From: Bacteroidia bacterium
Lineage (GTDB): Bacteria; Bacteroidota; Bacteroidia; NS11-12g; UBA955
Assembly: GCA_023228875.1 (NCBI GenBank)
Contig: JALOAG010000004.1
Location: 181,501 to 245,500, forward strand
Length of the DNA stretch: 64,000 nucleotides
Reading direction: 5' to 3'
The notes below the pieces were generated by a model. The model saw only the letters and a list, made by a program, of their open reading frames with translations. It searched no databases and had not been told where the DNA came from. Both the position numbers and the translations under genes were made by a program. Of the stretch, positions 51,076 through 59,378 are shown one piece after another. The stretch's first letter is position 1. Every line of letters begins with the position of its first letter.

Positions 51076-51726
51076 ATGAATATTCATTTAATCAGAAGAA
51101 TTTATTATAGGCTTAAAGTTGCCAATGCATCTTTGCGCAAATCCAAATTTGGTATAAAGCGAGGGTATCTTCATCGCAACGAGGTTCAAAAATTTGATGA
51201 TAGCAATCTGAAAGATGAGTATCAACAAGAAGTTTATTTGCGTGCAGTGCAAGTATATCATGAACATAATCTTCACGGTGTGCTTGACTTTGGGTGTGGT
51301 TCCGGCTATAAGTTGATGAAGTATTTTGAAAACGCTTCCAAAGCCGGTGTAGAGTTAGATATTAGCTATCTGAAAAAGATTTATCCTAAAGAGCAGTGGT
51401 TTGCATTTAATGATTCACGTTGGGAAAATTATGACGCGCAGTTGCTGCTTTGTTCTGATGTCATTGAACACGTAGAAGACCCTGATAAATTAATGCAACA
51501 ACTCTCTCGCTTGCATCAAATTAAGTATTTTATTTTTAGCACACCTGATAGAAACTTGGATATGTCTCCGTGGAAATATGGTCCGCCAAACAATGAGTGT
51601 CATTACAGGGAATGGACTTTTGAAGAGTTTGGAGCGTATGTAGCTCAATATTTTAAGGTGTTAGAGCATACAATTACAAACCCGGTACAAAGAACCCAGA
51701 TGGTTATTTGTTGTTCTCGGCATTAG
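51076..51726 (+). CDS. Class I SAM-dependent methyltransferase
   Basis: The 216-aa protein has the Rossmann-fold methyltransferase motif I (GVLDFGCGSGYKLMKYF) and a motif IV-like segment (LLLCSDVIEHVEDPDKLM), then YFIFSTPDR and a C-terminal WTFEEFGAYVAQYF as in small-molecule or lipid/sugar methyltransferases of the Methyltransf_11/23 kind. The acceptor is unknown. It follows lpxH by 7 bases and is probably cotranscribed, so an envelope glycolipid or sugar substrate is possible. A TTG at 51061 would overlap lpxH; the ATG at 51076 is preferred. The last 23 bases overlap the convergent gene. Confidence 0.82.
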   Translation: MNIHLIRRIYYRLKVANASLRKSKFGIKRGYLHRNEVQKFDDSNLKDEYQQEVYLRAVQVYHEHNLHGVLDFGCGSGYKLMKYFENASKAGVELDISYLKKIYPKEQWFAFNDSRWENYDAQLLLCSDVIEHVEDPDKLMQQLSRLHQIKYFIFSTPDRNLDMSPWKYGPPNNECHYREWTFEEFGAYVAQYFKVLEHTITNPVQRTQMVICCSRH

Positions 51727-53014
51727 ACGCATTTTGCTCATCTTGCATTTTTTGCATCATTTCTAATAATTCCGGAGAAGGTTGCATTGCTTCAATTTCT
51801 TCTTGTGTAAATACTCTTTCGACTTTCATCTTAATCAAATAGGGAAGTGTTGGGGTGGAATAGATTAGCACATTGTCAAATAAGCAATATTTGTCGATAG
51901 GGTAAAATAATTTAGGGAAATTGTAAGTTCTTGCACCTTTTGGACTTACACCTATCATTTGCTTATTTTGTTCAAATACTATGTAGCGATTTTCCAAGAA
52001 TGCAATATAACGAGAACTGAGAAAATCTTCAAAATTGCCTAAGATGGTAGTTGATTTAACTTTGTAATATTGGGGTTTAGAAAGTGGTATGCTCAGCATA
52101 TAAGTTCCCATAGGACCTTTGCGTTGTGTTTTGTTCAGACTGTCCAATTCCTTGTCTGATACAAATTGAATTCCTTGTCTGGAATAGAATAATGAGCCAT
52201 CAGGTGTCTTTGCATAGCTAAACGGTTCTCTTTTGGTAAATTTATTCATGTCCACTGTAACCAATGGCACAGGATAATTATTTGGTTCGTACTTGCTGAA
52301 GAAACCGTAATGAAAATTCACGGCATATATGTATCCGTCATAATAAAAAAAGCTGTCAGAAAGGTCGTTATGGTGCATGTTAAACATATCCACCCACGAA
52401 TTGAATGGGCACGAACCTTCGTAAATTGAAGGTAATTTTGGCTTGCCTTTTTCGTAATCCAAAGTAATTGGAAATCCGGTTTCATCTCTGGTTATGATAA
52501 ATCGTTCTGTATAAATCGGTGTGTTGAAACCTGCTGGCACTGTTGCCGCCCAAACGGTTTTCTTTCTTTTGATATAATAGCAAATCTGAGAGGGTTTGCC
52601 TTTGTATTCAGCAATCAAGTATATGTATTTTCCATCTGAATACGGTGCACTGTTAACATTTGCAAAAGGGAGTTCATCAATTAATACTCCATCTTTTTTA
52701 CTTACACGTTCTATATTGTTTTGATTTCCAAAATAGACATTGTCTTTGTCAAACCAAACTCTATCATTGAATTGGGAACTAGACAATGTATATTTCCAGT
52801 TGTATCCATCCAGATTTGTAATTTCCTTTTTGTCTTTATCATCGTAATAGAATGCTTTGTTATTATTTGTGATAATAACCCATTCACCATTGTTGTTAAA
52901 AAACTGCTTAACCACCAGATTGCTATCTGAGAATTTGATAACATCCTGAGCATTTGTAGAAAGTGTCAGGCAGGAAATGAGGAGCAAGGAGAGTATTTTA
53001 TTAAAATGATTCAT
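51704..53014 (-). CDS. Secreted protein of unknown function, possibly beta-propeller
   Basis: The 436-aa protein has a signal peptide (LLLISCLTLSTNAQD) and a mature part built of many short strands with recurrent aromatic and 'Y/F-x-D-G-x-Y/I' turns (APYSDGKYIYLIAEY, SFFYYDGYIYAVNF, KTPDGSLFYSR), as in beta-propellers. I recognise no named family. The C-terminus (QEEIEAMQPSPELLEMMQKMQ) is a charged helix. The 3' end overlaps the methyltransferase gene by 23 bases in convergent orientation. It has no clear promoter element. It stands between lpxH-methyltransferase and ribH without an evident functional link. Confidence 0.65.
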   Translation of the reverse strand: MNHFNKILSLLLISCLTLSTNAQDVIKFSDSNLVVKQFFNNNGEWVIITNNNKAFYYDDKDKKEITNLDGYNWKYTLSSSQFNDRVWFDKDNVYFGNQNNIERVSKKDGVLIDELPFANVNSAPYSDGKYIYLIAEYKGKPSQICYYIKRKKTVWAATVPAGFNTPIYTERFIITRDETGFPITLDYEKGKPKLPSIYEGSCPFNSWVDMFNMHHNDLSDSFFYYDGYIYAVNFHYGFFSKYEPNNYPVPLVTVDMNKFTKREPFSYAKTPDGSLFYSRQGIQFVSDKELDSLNKTQRKGPMGTYMLSIPLSKPQYYKVKSTTILGNFEDFLSSRYIAFLENRYIVFEQNKQMIGVSPKGARTYNFPKLFYPIDKYCLFDNVLIYSTPTLPYLIKMKVERVFTQEEIEAMQPSPELLEMMQKMQDEQNASNAENNK

Positions 53015-53072
53015 AAGACTGCAAGTTTAGTGTATAAGAACAGAAAAGAATATGCCAAAATGATAAAAATGC

Positions 53073-53552
53073 CTACTTTTTCAATGAAGCCAGCATTATC
53101 AATGCAGTAGCAGCAGCTTCAACTCCTTTATTTCCATATTTGCCACCGGCTCTATCTTGTGCTTGTTGAAGGTCTAATGTTGTAAGTACTCCGAAAGTAA
53201 CGGGCTTATTATATTTTAACCCCACTTCCATAATTCCGTTAGCACAAGCATTACACACAAAGTCAAAGTGGGGAGTTTCGCCTTGAATAACGCACCCCAG
53301 ACAAATTACAGCATCAATATAGGAAGATTCAGCTAATTTTTGTGCTGCAAGTGGCAACTCAAAACTGCCGGGTACTCGAACGGTTTTAATATGGTTTTCG
53401 GTACAGCCTGCTTGTATGAGTGTTTGGTATGCACCTTCAAATAACTTTGAAGTGATTTCCGTATTCCAATCAGATACAACAATGCCGAAACGTGCAGTCT
53501 CGGCATTGGGTATGTTTTCTATGGATGAAAGATTTTTATTTTGTGTTGACAT
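53073..53552 (-). CDS. ribH: 6,7-dimethyl-8-ribityllumazine synthase
   Basis: RibH forms the lumazine precursor of riboflavin. The 159-aa protein from the ATG at 53552 has ETARFGIVVSDWNTEIT, VPGSFELPLAAQKLA (phosphate and substrate contacts), LGCVIQGETPHFDFVCNACANG (with the catalytic His in ETPHFDF) and VTFGVLTTLDLQQAQDRAGG. The frame is open 10 codons further up but the ATG fits the family. The start lies 17 bases inside the end of the upstream TPR gene, so the two are probably translationally coupled. The other rib genes are not in the window. Confidence 0.96.
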   Translation of the reverse strand: MSTQNKNLSSIENIPNAETARFGIVVSDWNTEITSKLFEGAYQTLIQAGCTENHIKTVRVPGSFELPLAAQKLAESSYIDAVICLGCVIQGETPHFDFVCNACANGIMEVGLKYNKPVTFGVLTTLDLQQAQDRAGGKYGNKGVEAAATALIMLASLKK

Positions 53553-54234
53553 CAGGATTAAATTTACCGTTCTTAGCTTCAATCATTCCTTGATATTTAT
53601 CAAGTTCGGTTTTGAAATCTGCAGGTGTGTTTTCGTCCTTTTTGAGTTTAGCAATGAGTTGAAGCGCATCTTCATATTGTTTTAATTCAATATAAACATT
53701 GAGGGCTTTTCTTGCATGAATTGGGGTTGTCAATTCATTGGTGTTGTAGTCAAGAGCTTGTTTGTAATATTTTAAACCTTCTTTAAAATCGCTTTTTTCT
53801 ACATAAGCATCACCAATGCAAGCTAATGCAAGTGCTCCGACAAGTTTATCTCCATTGGAGTCAAATTTTTTCAAGTATTTTATTGCATTGTCATACTCAC
53901 CTAATTTAAGATAGCTGATACCTGCATAGTAATTAGCCAAATTACCGGCTTTAGTGCTTGAATATTCAGAGCTAATTTGAACTGCGCTCTTAAATCCGGG
54001 AGCTCCGTTAACTACAAGACTAAAAGAATCTTGTTTGAAATAATCTTGCACTTTGGCTAAAACTTCTTGTGATTCTTTTTGTTTTGGTTTCAAAATGTAG
54101 TGTTGATATGCCAAGTATCCGGCAACTACTACAATGATAGCTCCTACTGTATAAATAATTGCTTTTTTCTTCTCTTCAACAAACTCTATCATTCTGTGAT
54201 AGAACTCGTTTTCTTCGTGATTATGGTCTGTCAT
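53536..54234 (-). CDS. Membrane-anchored TPR protein (YfgM-like)
   Basis: The 232-aa protein has a cytosolic N-terminus, one membrane helix at about residues 26-46 (IIYTVGAIIVVVAGYLAYQHY) and a periplasmic part with tetratricopeptide repeats: LANYYAGISYLKLGEYDNAI, ALACIGDAYVEKSDFKEGLK and ARKALNVYIELKQYEDALQ. The layout resembles YfgM, an accessory of the SecYEG translocon, but identity is not certain. It overlaps ribH by 17 bases. A TACTTTTG -7 element on the minus strand at 54257-54264 ends 22 bases before the ATG, so it heads a two-gene unit with ribH. Confidence 0.82.
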   Translation of the reverse strand: MTDHNHEENEFYHRMIEFVEEKKKAIIYTVGAIIVVVAGYLAYQHYILKPKQKESQEVLAKVQDYFKQDSFSLVVNGAPGFKSAVQISSEYSSTKAGNLANYYAGISYLKLGEYDNAIKYLKKFDSNGDKLVGALALACIGDAYVEKSDFKEGLKYYKQALDYNTNELTTPIHARKALNVYIELKQYEDALQLIAKLKKDENTPADFKTELDKYQGMIEAKNGKFNPDVNTK

Positions 54235-54256
54235 TCAGGGATTAAAATAAGTGTGG

Positions 54257-54264
54257 CAAAAGTA
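54257..54264 (-). promoter_or_regulatory. Candidate -7 element for the TPR-ribH unit
   Basis: TACTTTTG on the minus strand, 22 bases before the TPR gene ATG. No -33 TTG at standard spacing. Confidence 0.45.
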
Positions 54265-54284
54265 ATATTTTGTTTGAGAAAAAA

Positions 54285-55286
54285 TTAATCCATTATAAAA
54301 GGATAATCTCCAATATAAACATCTGTATAAAGTTCTGAAGCATCAGGGAATTCGCTATTTTCTGCAAATTCAACAGCTTCATTAATGATTTTTTCAATTC
54401 TGGCATCTTGCTCATCAAAGTACTTAGTATCTCCAAATTTGTTCTTTAGCATGGTTGCCTTGGTTGTTTCAATTGGATCTTTTTGTTTGTACTCTTCTAA
54501 TTCTTCTTTGCTTCTATATCTAGCAGGGTCAGACATGGAATGTCCTCTATATCTATAAGTCTTGATTTCTAAGAAGGTTGGTCCATCCCCTTTTCTCGCT
54601 CTATCCACTGCTGATGCAATAGCCTCATGAACGCTTTCGCATGTCATGCCGTCCACTTGGAAAGATGGCATGTCGAATGGAATACCCATTTTGTAAATAT
54701 CAACTTGATTGGTAGTCCTTTGTAAAGAAGTTCCCATGGCATATTCATTGTTTTCAACAATAAAGATAACAGGGAGTTTCCAGAGCATCGCCATATTAAA
54801 CGTTTCGTGAAGCGCGCCTTGTCTTACAGCCCCATCTCCCATATAGGTTAAACATACATTGCCTGTTCCTTTATATTGTTCAGCCAAAGCAATACCTGCC
54901 CCCAGAGGAATTTGACCTCCTACGATTCCGTGTCCGCCATAAAATCTGTGTTTCTTTGAAAACATGTGCATTGAGCCACCTTTACCTTTGTTGCTTCCGG
55001 TAATTTTCCCGTATAATTCAGCCATCAAGTATTTTGGTTCAATGCCAACTGCCAATGCGTGGCCGTGATCTCTGTATGCAGTAATAAGCGGGTCGTTTGG
55101 ACCGATTGCACTCATTGTGCCGGCTGTAATTGCCTCTTGTCCGTTATATAAGTGTAGAAAGCCTCTGATTTTTTGTTGGCTATACATTTGAGCACATTTC
55201 TCTTCAAAACGTCTGGTTAATAACATTAACTCATACCAATTGCGGTAAGTTTCTTTTCCAAATGTTAGCTTTGCGGTCTTACTCAT
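54285..55286 (-). CDS. pdhA: Pyruvate dehydrogenase E1 component, alpha subunit
   Basis: E1 alpha binds thiamin diphosphate and, with E1 beta, decarboxylates pyruvate. From the ATG at 55286 the product is 333 aa. The ThDP motif GDGxxxQGxxHE...NN reads YMGDGAVRQGALHETFNMA then IVENNEYAMG. The phosphorylation-loop region YRGHSMSDPARYRSKEELE is typical of PDH rather than of branched-chain E1. HMFSKKHRFYGGHGIVGGQ is another signature. The frame is open 17 codons upstream, but a full promoter with boxes at 55307-55337 lies there. The E2 gene is 4.4 kb downstream on the same strand. It is divergent from recF, with ATGs 59 bases apart. Confidence 0.94.
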   Translation of the reverse strand: MSKTAKLTFGKETYRNWYELMLLTRRFEEKCAQMYSQQKIRGFLHLYNGQEAITAGTMSAIGPNDPLITAYRDHGHALAVGIEPKYLMAELYGKITGSNKGKGGSMHMFSKKHRFYGGHGIVGGQIPLGAGIALAEQYKGTGNVCLTYMGDGAVRQGALHETFNMAMLWKLPVIFIVENNEYAMGTSLQRTTNQVDIYKMGIPFDMPSFQVDGMTCESVHEAIASAVDRARKGDGPTFLEIKTYRYRGHSMSDPARYRSKEELEEYKQKDPIETTKATMLKNKFGDTKYFDEQDARIEKIINEAVEFAENSEFPDASELYTDVYIGDYPFIMD

Positions 55287-55306
55287 GAGTATTTTTTTAG
55301 TGAGCG

Positions 55307-55337
55307 CAAAAATATATTTTTTTAGTTTACAGACCAA
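55307..55337 (-). promoter_or_regulatory. -33/-7 promoter of pdhA
   Basis: On the minus strand, TTG (55337-55335), a 20-base spacer and TATTTTTG (55314-55307) match both boxes, 20 bases before the ATG at 55286. Confidence 0.65.
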
Positions 55338-55345
55338 CCTGAACT

Positions 55346-56422
55346 ATGTGGCTTCATAAATTGAGATTATCTAATTTTAAAAACCATAAAAAAGTCGAGG
55401 TTGAATTGCCGCAAGGATGGGTTTGTATTACAGGTGATAATGGTGTAGGCAAATCCAATATCCTTGATGCAGTTTGGTATTTGGCAAATAGCAGGAGTTA
55501 TTTCAACAACCTTGACCAACAGTTGATTTTGCATGATAGTCCCGGCTTTAGCATCAAGGCTGAGTTTGTGAATGATGTTCCAATAGAGATAGCGTGTCGC
55601 TTAGAATCCGGAAAGAGAAAACAAGTCTTGCTTAATGATGTTCCGGTGAGAAAACTGTCTCAATATCTTGGCACTATACCCGTTGTCATGATTACACCTT
55701 TTGATATTGGATTGATTTTGGATGGAAGTGAAGAGAGACGTAGGTTTATTGATACTGCATTGTGTAAAGTGTATCCGGAATATTTACAAGCATTGGACAA
55801 CTATAAACGAGCACTTGAAAGTCGAAATAAACAACTGAAAGCCTTTGCTAAATCTGGGAAGAGAGATGTGGAATTGTTGGAGAGTTATGATATGGTGTTA
55901 ATCAAGAATACTCCTATCATTTATGATTATCGAAGCAAGTTTGTTGCAGAACTTATTCAATATTTCAGACCTGTCTATGCTAAGCTGTCTGGTGATATTG
56001 AAAAAGCCGAGATGGTCTATGTTTCGCAGATTAAAGAACGAACAATGGCAGAATGGTTGGCGATGCAATTAGAAAAGGATTTGATTTTGGAACGTACAAC
56101 AAAAGGTGTTCATCAGGATGATCTAGATTTTCTCATTCATGGTTTTTATGTGAAGAAATATGGCTCTCAAGGTCAAACCAAGTCTTTTGTTATTGCTATG
56201 CAAATTGCATTGTACGAGTGGCTAAGAGAAAAAAAAGGAGTAGCACCTATACTGTTATTGGATGATATCTACGAAAAGATTGATGCCGGACGGGCTGCAT
56301 CCTTAATGCAAATTATTCATGACCTCAAACCGCAGCAAGTGATTGTTACGGATTCTCATAAGGAAAGAGTACAAAAGAATATTGCGCATTTTGAAGGAGA
56401 GCATTTCTTTTGGGATATGTAA
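55346..56422 (+). CDS. recF: DNA replication and repair protein RecF
   Basis: RecF is an SMC-like ATPase that guides RecOR to gaps. The 358-aa protein has Walker A (CITGDNGVGKSNILDAVWYL), the family motif LRLSNFKNHKKVEVEL at the start, TPFDIGLILDGSEERRRFID, the ABC signature region GSQGQTKSFVIAMQIALY and Walker B (ILLLDDIYEKIDAGR), and VIVTDSHKE at the end. The gene is not next to dnaA/dnaN, which is common in Bacteroidota. It is divergent from pdhA with a short shared promoter region. Its partner recR is at the beginning of this window. Confidence 0.96.
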   Translation: MWLHKLRLSNFKNHKKVEVELPQGWVCITGDNGVGKSNILDAVWYLANSRSYFNNLDQQLILHDSPGFSIKAEFVNDVPIEIACRLESGKRKQVLLNDVPVRKLSQYLGTIPVVMITPFDIGLILDGSEERRRFIDTALCKVYPEYLQALDNYKRALESRNKQLKAFAKSGKRDVELLESYDMVLIKNTPIIYDYRSKFVAELIQYFRPVYAKLSGDIEKAEMVYVSQIKERTMAEWLAMQLEKDLILERTTKGVHQDDLDFLIHGFYVKKYGSQGQTKSFVIAMQIALYEWLREKKGVAPILLLDDIYEKIDAGRAASLMQIIHDLKPQQVIVTDSHKERVQKNIAHFEGEHFFWDM

Positions 56423-56430
56423 AAATTAAG

Positions 56431-57576
56431 CTAAATTTTTCTCTTGTCGTAATAGTATTGCTCAATGAAAGTCTTTTCAGGAAGATTCTTTGGGTTAAAA
56501 TCGTTGTTCATAATAGTTCCTCTCAGAAAAGCTACAAATTTCTTTGTAGGCATTTTTGATTTTGGCTGCATAAATGCTTTGACATAATTCTTTTTTGTGA
56601 TTCTCTTTAATAAGTTTGACTTAATTGAACCGGTATAATGCAGTCGTGATTGTATGAAATAGTCATACACATCCATTTCGAATGGTAAAAACGCTGAAAG
56701 TCGGTTATAGGCGTTGTTTGCAAAGAGAAAATTCTTTGAGTGATTTCCGGAATTTCTTAATGTATCAGTGAGAAAATGTTGAAATGGATATGTTATATCA
56801 GGGTTGTTTTTACTTTGTTTCCAAAATATTTCTGCAATTGCATGAGGTATTTCAAAATTAAGTAATGGGAAAAACCTTCTGTTCAAAGAGTTCTCCAAAA
56901 GATTTGAGCGCCCATGATCCACAATTAATAAATGAACGTGTTGTGTAAAACGATTTTCGGGTTTGCCTGATTTGAGCAATATTTCCATGGGATATCCAAA
57001 CTGCCCAAGTTCATAAGTGCTGAAGAGATTTTTTGCGAGTTCTAATTCAACTCCATTATTGACTATGCTTTCAATACCTGCAACGAATATGAGCACTTTA
57101 GCATTTGATACTGCATCAAATTCATTGCGATTTGCAGTGCAATAGTATATATGTCCTGAGTTAGAAACCAAAAATTTAGCTTGTGCAATCACTAAGTCGG
57201 GCACTTGGTTTTTGTTTTTCTTGTGAAATTCTTCTAAAGAATCGATTTTAATCGTATTTCCTAAGTCAATTTCGGAGCTTGTTTTTGAGGAGATGAAAGC
57301 CGATTTGTTGTTGTTTGTTTCTAAAATAGATTTAATCGTATTGACCGAATCTTCAATGTCATTTCCCCATAAAATGTTTCCTCCTGTACGCTTTGTGGCA
57401 TTCTCGAACTCTAAAATGTTTTTATCCAGTTCTTCTACAGTTTTCCATCTGTAAAAACGCAACCGTTTCTTTGCAAGTTGTGGTTTCTCAAAATGTGAAA
57501 GGGCATACTTAATTCTTGAGTTGAATTCCTCAAAATCAATCTTGTCTTCAAAGTGTATTTCGGAATTGTTATTCAT
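56431..57576 (-). CDS. LUD (LutB-like) protein without Fe-S cysteines
   Basis: The 381-aa protein resembles LutB, the lactate-utilisation iron-sulfur protein: RIKYALSHFEKPQLAKKRLRFYRW at the start (broken here), LEFENATKRTGGNILWGND, AFISSKTSSEIDLGNTI, VIAQAKFLVSNSGHIYYCTANR, VLIFVAGIESIV, and HVHLLIVDHGRSNLLENSL. In LutB the last motif is followed by two CxxCxxCxxxCP clusters. Here the C-terminal 160 residues have no cysteine at all, and the whole protein has one. So the LUD fold is kept and the electron-transfer half has been replaced or has decayed. The start overlaps the panC stop by 4 bases (ATGA), so the two are translationally coupled. Its function is unknown. Confidence 0.6.
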   Translation of the reverse strand: MNNNSEIHFEDKIDFEEFNSRIKYALSHFEKPQLAKKRLRFYRWKTVEELDKNILEFENATKRTGGNILWGNDIEDSVNTIKSILETNNNKSAFISSKTSSEIDLGNTIKIDSLEEFHKKNKNQVPDLVIAQAKFLVSNSGHIYYCTANRNEFDAVSNAKVLIFVAGIESIVNNGVELELAKNLFSTYELGQFGYPMEILLKSGKPENRFTQHVHLLIVDHGRSNLLENSLNRRFFPLLNFEIPHAIAEIFWKQSKNNPDITYPFQHFLTDTLRNSGNHSKNFLFANNAYNRLSAFLPFEMDVYDYFIQSRLHYTGSIKSNLLKRITKKNYVKAFMQPKSKMPTKKFVAFLRGTIMNNDFNPKNLPEKTFIEQYYYDKRKI

Positions 57577-58412
57577 GAATTAAGAATTAGATTGTCAATA
57601 AGCCGTACACCTTCAATATATACCGCAGCTAAAATAATATACTTTTTATTCTTTTCCCAATGTGTTGGTGTGTCTAAATCATCCATAGCAGCTATTGCTA
57701 AATATTCTACTTGGATGCCATGTTCATTGAATAATGCTTTTCCTTCAGTTTCTATCGCTTGCGGAGTTCTTGAAGGAAACAATGTTTTGCAAAATGAAAG
57801 AGTTCGATAAATCCGAGCTGCTTTATTTTTCCCTACCTGACTCAATCGTAGATTGCGTGAACTCATTGCCAATCCTGAAGGCTCGCGTACTGTTGGTTCG
57901 AGAAAGAGGGCAATAGTAGGAAAGTAAGTATTGATTAGTTCTCTCACTACCAAACATTGTTGAAAATCTTTAAGTCCAAAAAATGCTGCCTTTGGTTTAA
58001 TGAGAGAAAAGAGTCTGTGTAACACTTGTACCACTCCGTTAAAATGCCCTTGTCTCATTTTCCCTTCTAACTTAGAATCAATGTGGCTTATGTCAAGTGT
58101 GATATTTTGTAATCCGGGTGGGTATATATCTTCAACAGAAGGAGCAAATAGTAAATCGCAACCCGCATCTTGAACAACTTCAATGTCTTGTTGCAAGTTG
58201 CGAGGATATTTTTCAAGGTCTTCGGGATTGTTGAATTGAAGGGGGTTGACAAACAAAGAGACGATTACAAAGTCAGATTTGTTTTTAGCTGCTTTAATCA
58301 AAGATAAATGCCCTTGATGCAGCGCCCCCATAGTTGGTACAAAGCCAATGTCGCTATGTTTGTGTGCTGCACTTATTGCAGTTAATTCTTTGACGGTTTT
58401 GGCTATTTGCAC
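57573..58412 (-). CDS. panC: Pantothenate synthetase
   Basis: PanC joins pantoate and beta-alanine, using ATP, to make pantothenate, the precursor of CoA. The 279-aa protein has the signature VPTMGALHQGHLSLIKAA (HxGH-like motif), SLFVNPLQFNNPEDLEKYPR, KLEGKMRQGHFNGVVQVLHRL, AFFGLKDFQQCLVV, and PTVREPSGLAMSSRNLRLS. All positions expected for a normal enzyme are present. It is divergent from the GT5-like gene and overlaps the LUD gene by 4 bases downstream. panB and panD are not in the window. Confidence 0.96.
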   Translation of the reverse strand: MQIAKTVKELTAISAAHKHSDIGFVPTMGALHQGHLSLIKAAKNKSDFVIVSLFVNPLQFNNPEDLEKYPRNLQQDIEVVQDAGCDLLFAPSVEDIYPPGLQNITLDISHIDSKLEGKMRQGHFNGVVQVLHRLFSLIKPKAAFFGLKDFQQCLVVRELINTYFPTIALFLEPTVREPSGLAMSSRNLRLSQVGKNKAARIYRTLSFCKTLFPSRTPQAIETEGKALFNEHGIQVEYLAIAAMDDLDTPTHWEKNKKYIILAAVYIEGVRLIDNLILNS

Positions 58413-58475
58413 TGCTTCTAAATTTGTTGTTATTTAAGGCGGAAATCAGGGGCAAAGAAAACTTCAAAAAGGTTA

Positions 58476-58510
58476 TTTGGCAAATTAACGATAAAAATAT
58501 ATTATCTTTG
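58476..58510 (+). promoter_or_regulatory. -33/-7 promoter of the GT5-like gene
   Basis: TTTG (58476-58479), a 23-base spacer and TATCTTTG (58503-58510) match both boxes. The ATG is 35 bases downstream. Confidence 0.62.
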
Positions 58511-58545
58511 CAGTGCTTTAATAAACACTACTCAATAAATAAGAT

Positions 58546-59364
58546 ATGGCAATTACAGGAAAGAAAGTATTATTTGTGTCATCGGAGATGAGTCCATTCT
58601 TAGAAGAATCACAAGTCTCTTCAATCGCAAAACATCTGCCTCAGGCAATTCAAGAACACAACAACGAAATCAGGGTCTTAGTACCGCGTTTTGGGTTAAT
58701 CAACGAGCGGAGAAATAGATTGCACGAAGTAGTCCGACTTTCAGGGATTAATATATCAATTGGGGACAACGATAACCCATTGGTTATTAAGGTTGCATCA
58801 ATACCGGGAACCAGAATTCAAGTGTATTTCTTGGATAATGAAGATTTCTTCCATCGCAAACACTTGTATCATGATGAGAACAAAGAGTTCTTTGATGATA
58901 ATGACGAAAGAACAATTTTCTTTTGTAAAGGGGTATTGGAAACGGTTAAGAAATTAGGTTGGGCTCCCGATATCATCCACTGTCAAGGATGGATGACAAG
59001 CTTGATTCCTTTATATGTAAAGACTATCTATAAAGACGAACCGGTATTTAGAAACTCAAAGGTGATTTATTCTGTTTTTGCAGAAAAAGATAATGCTTGT
59101 CTGGGCGAAGAGTTCGCTCAAAAAGCGAGTTTGAATGAGTTGGACGACAAGCATTTGGAATGTTTTGGCAAAGCTGATTTCATGGGAATGCATATTGGTG
59201 GTGTCAGTTATTCTGATGCAGTCATTAATTGTTCTGACTGTCTTTCTCCTGAACTGAAGGAATATATTAAGGGTAAACCCAATTTGAAGCACCCTGCAGG
59301 AGACATAGAATATTTTGCAGAAAAATACGTTGAGTTTTACGGTTCTGTGTTAGACAAATCATAA
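58546..59364 (+). CDS. Truncated glycogen/starch synthase-like (GT5 N-domain) protein
   Basis: The 272-aa protein corresponds to the N-terminal Rossmann domain of GlgA: VLFVSSEMSPFLEESQVSSI, RVLVPRFGLINERRN, VYFLDNEDFFHRKHLYHD, FFCKGVLETVKKLGWAPDIIHC, QGWMTSLIPLYVKT and, late, GGVSYSDAVINCS. The KxGGLAD motif that binds ADP-glucose in GlgA is replaced (EESQVSSIA), and the whole second (GT1-like) domain with its catalytic residues is missing. It is therefore unlikely to be a glycogen synthase. The protein is well formed otherwise and has a full promoter. The gene lies divergent from panC and is followed after 14 bases by a DUF4270 gene. Role unknown. Confidence 0.75.
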   Translation: MAITGKKVLFVSSEMSPFLEESQVSSIAKHLPQAIQEHNNEIRVLVPRFGLINERRNRLHEVVRLSGINISIGDNDNPLVIKVASIPGTRIQVYFLDNEDFFHRKHLYHDENKEFFDDNDERTIFFCKGVLETVKKLGWAPDIIHCQGWMTSLIPLYVKTIYKDEPVFRNSKVIYSVFAEKDNACLGEEFAQKASLNELDDKHLECFGKADFMGMHIGGVSYSDAVINCSDCLSPELKEYIKGKPNLKHPAGDIEYFAEKYVEFYGSVLDKS

Positions 59365-59378
59365 TCAGACATCAACCT

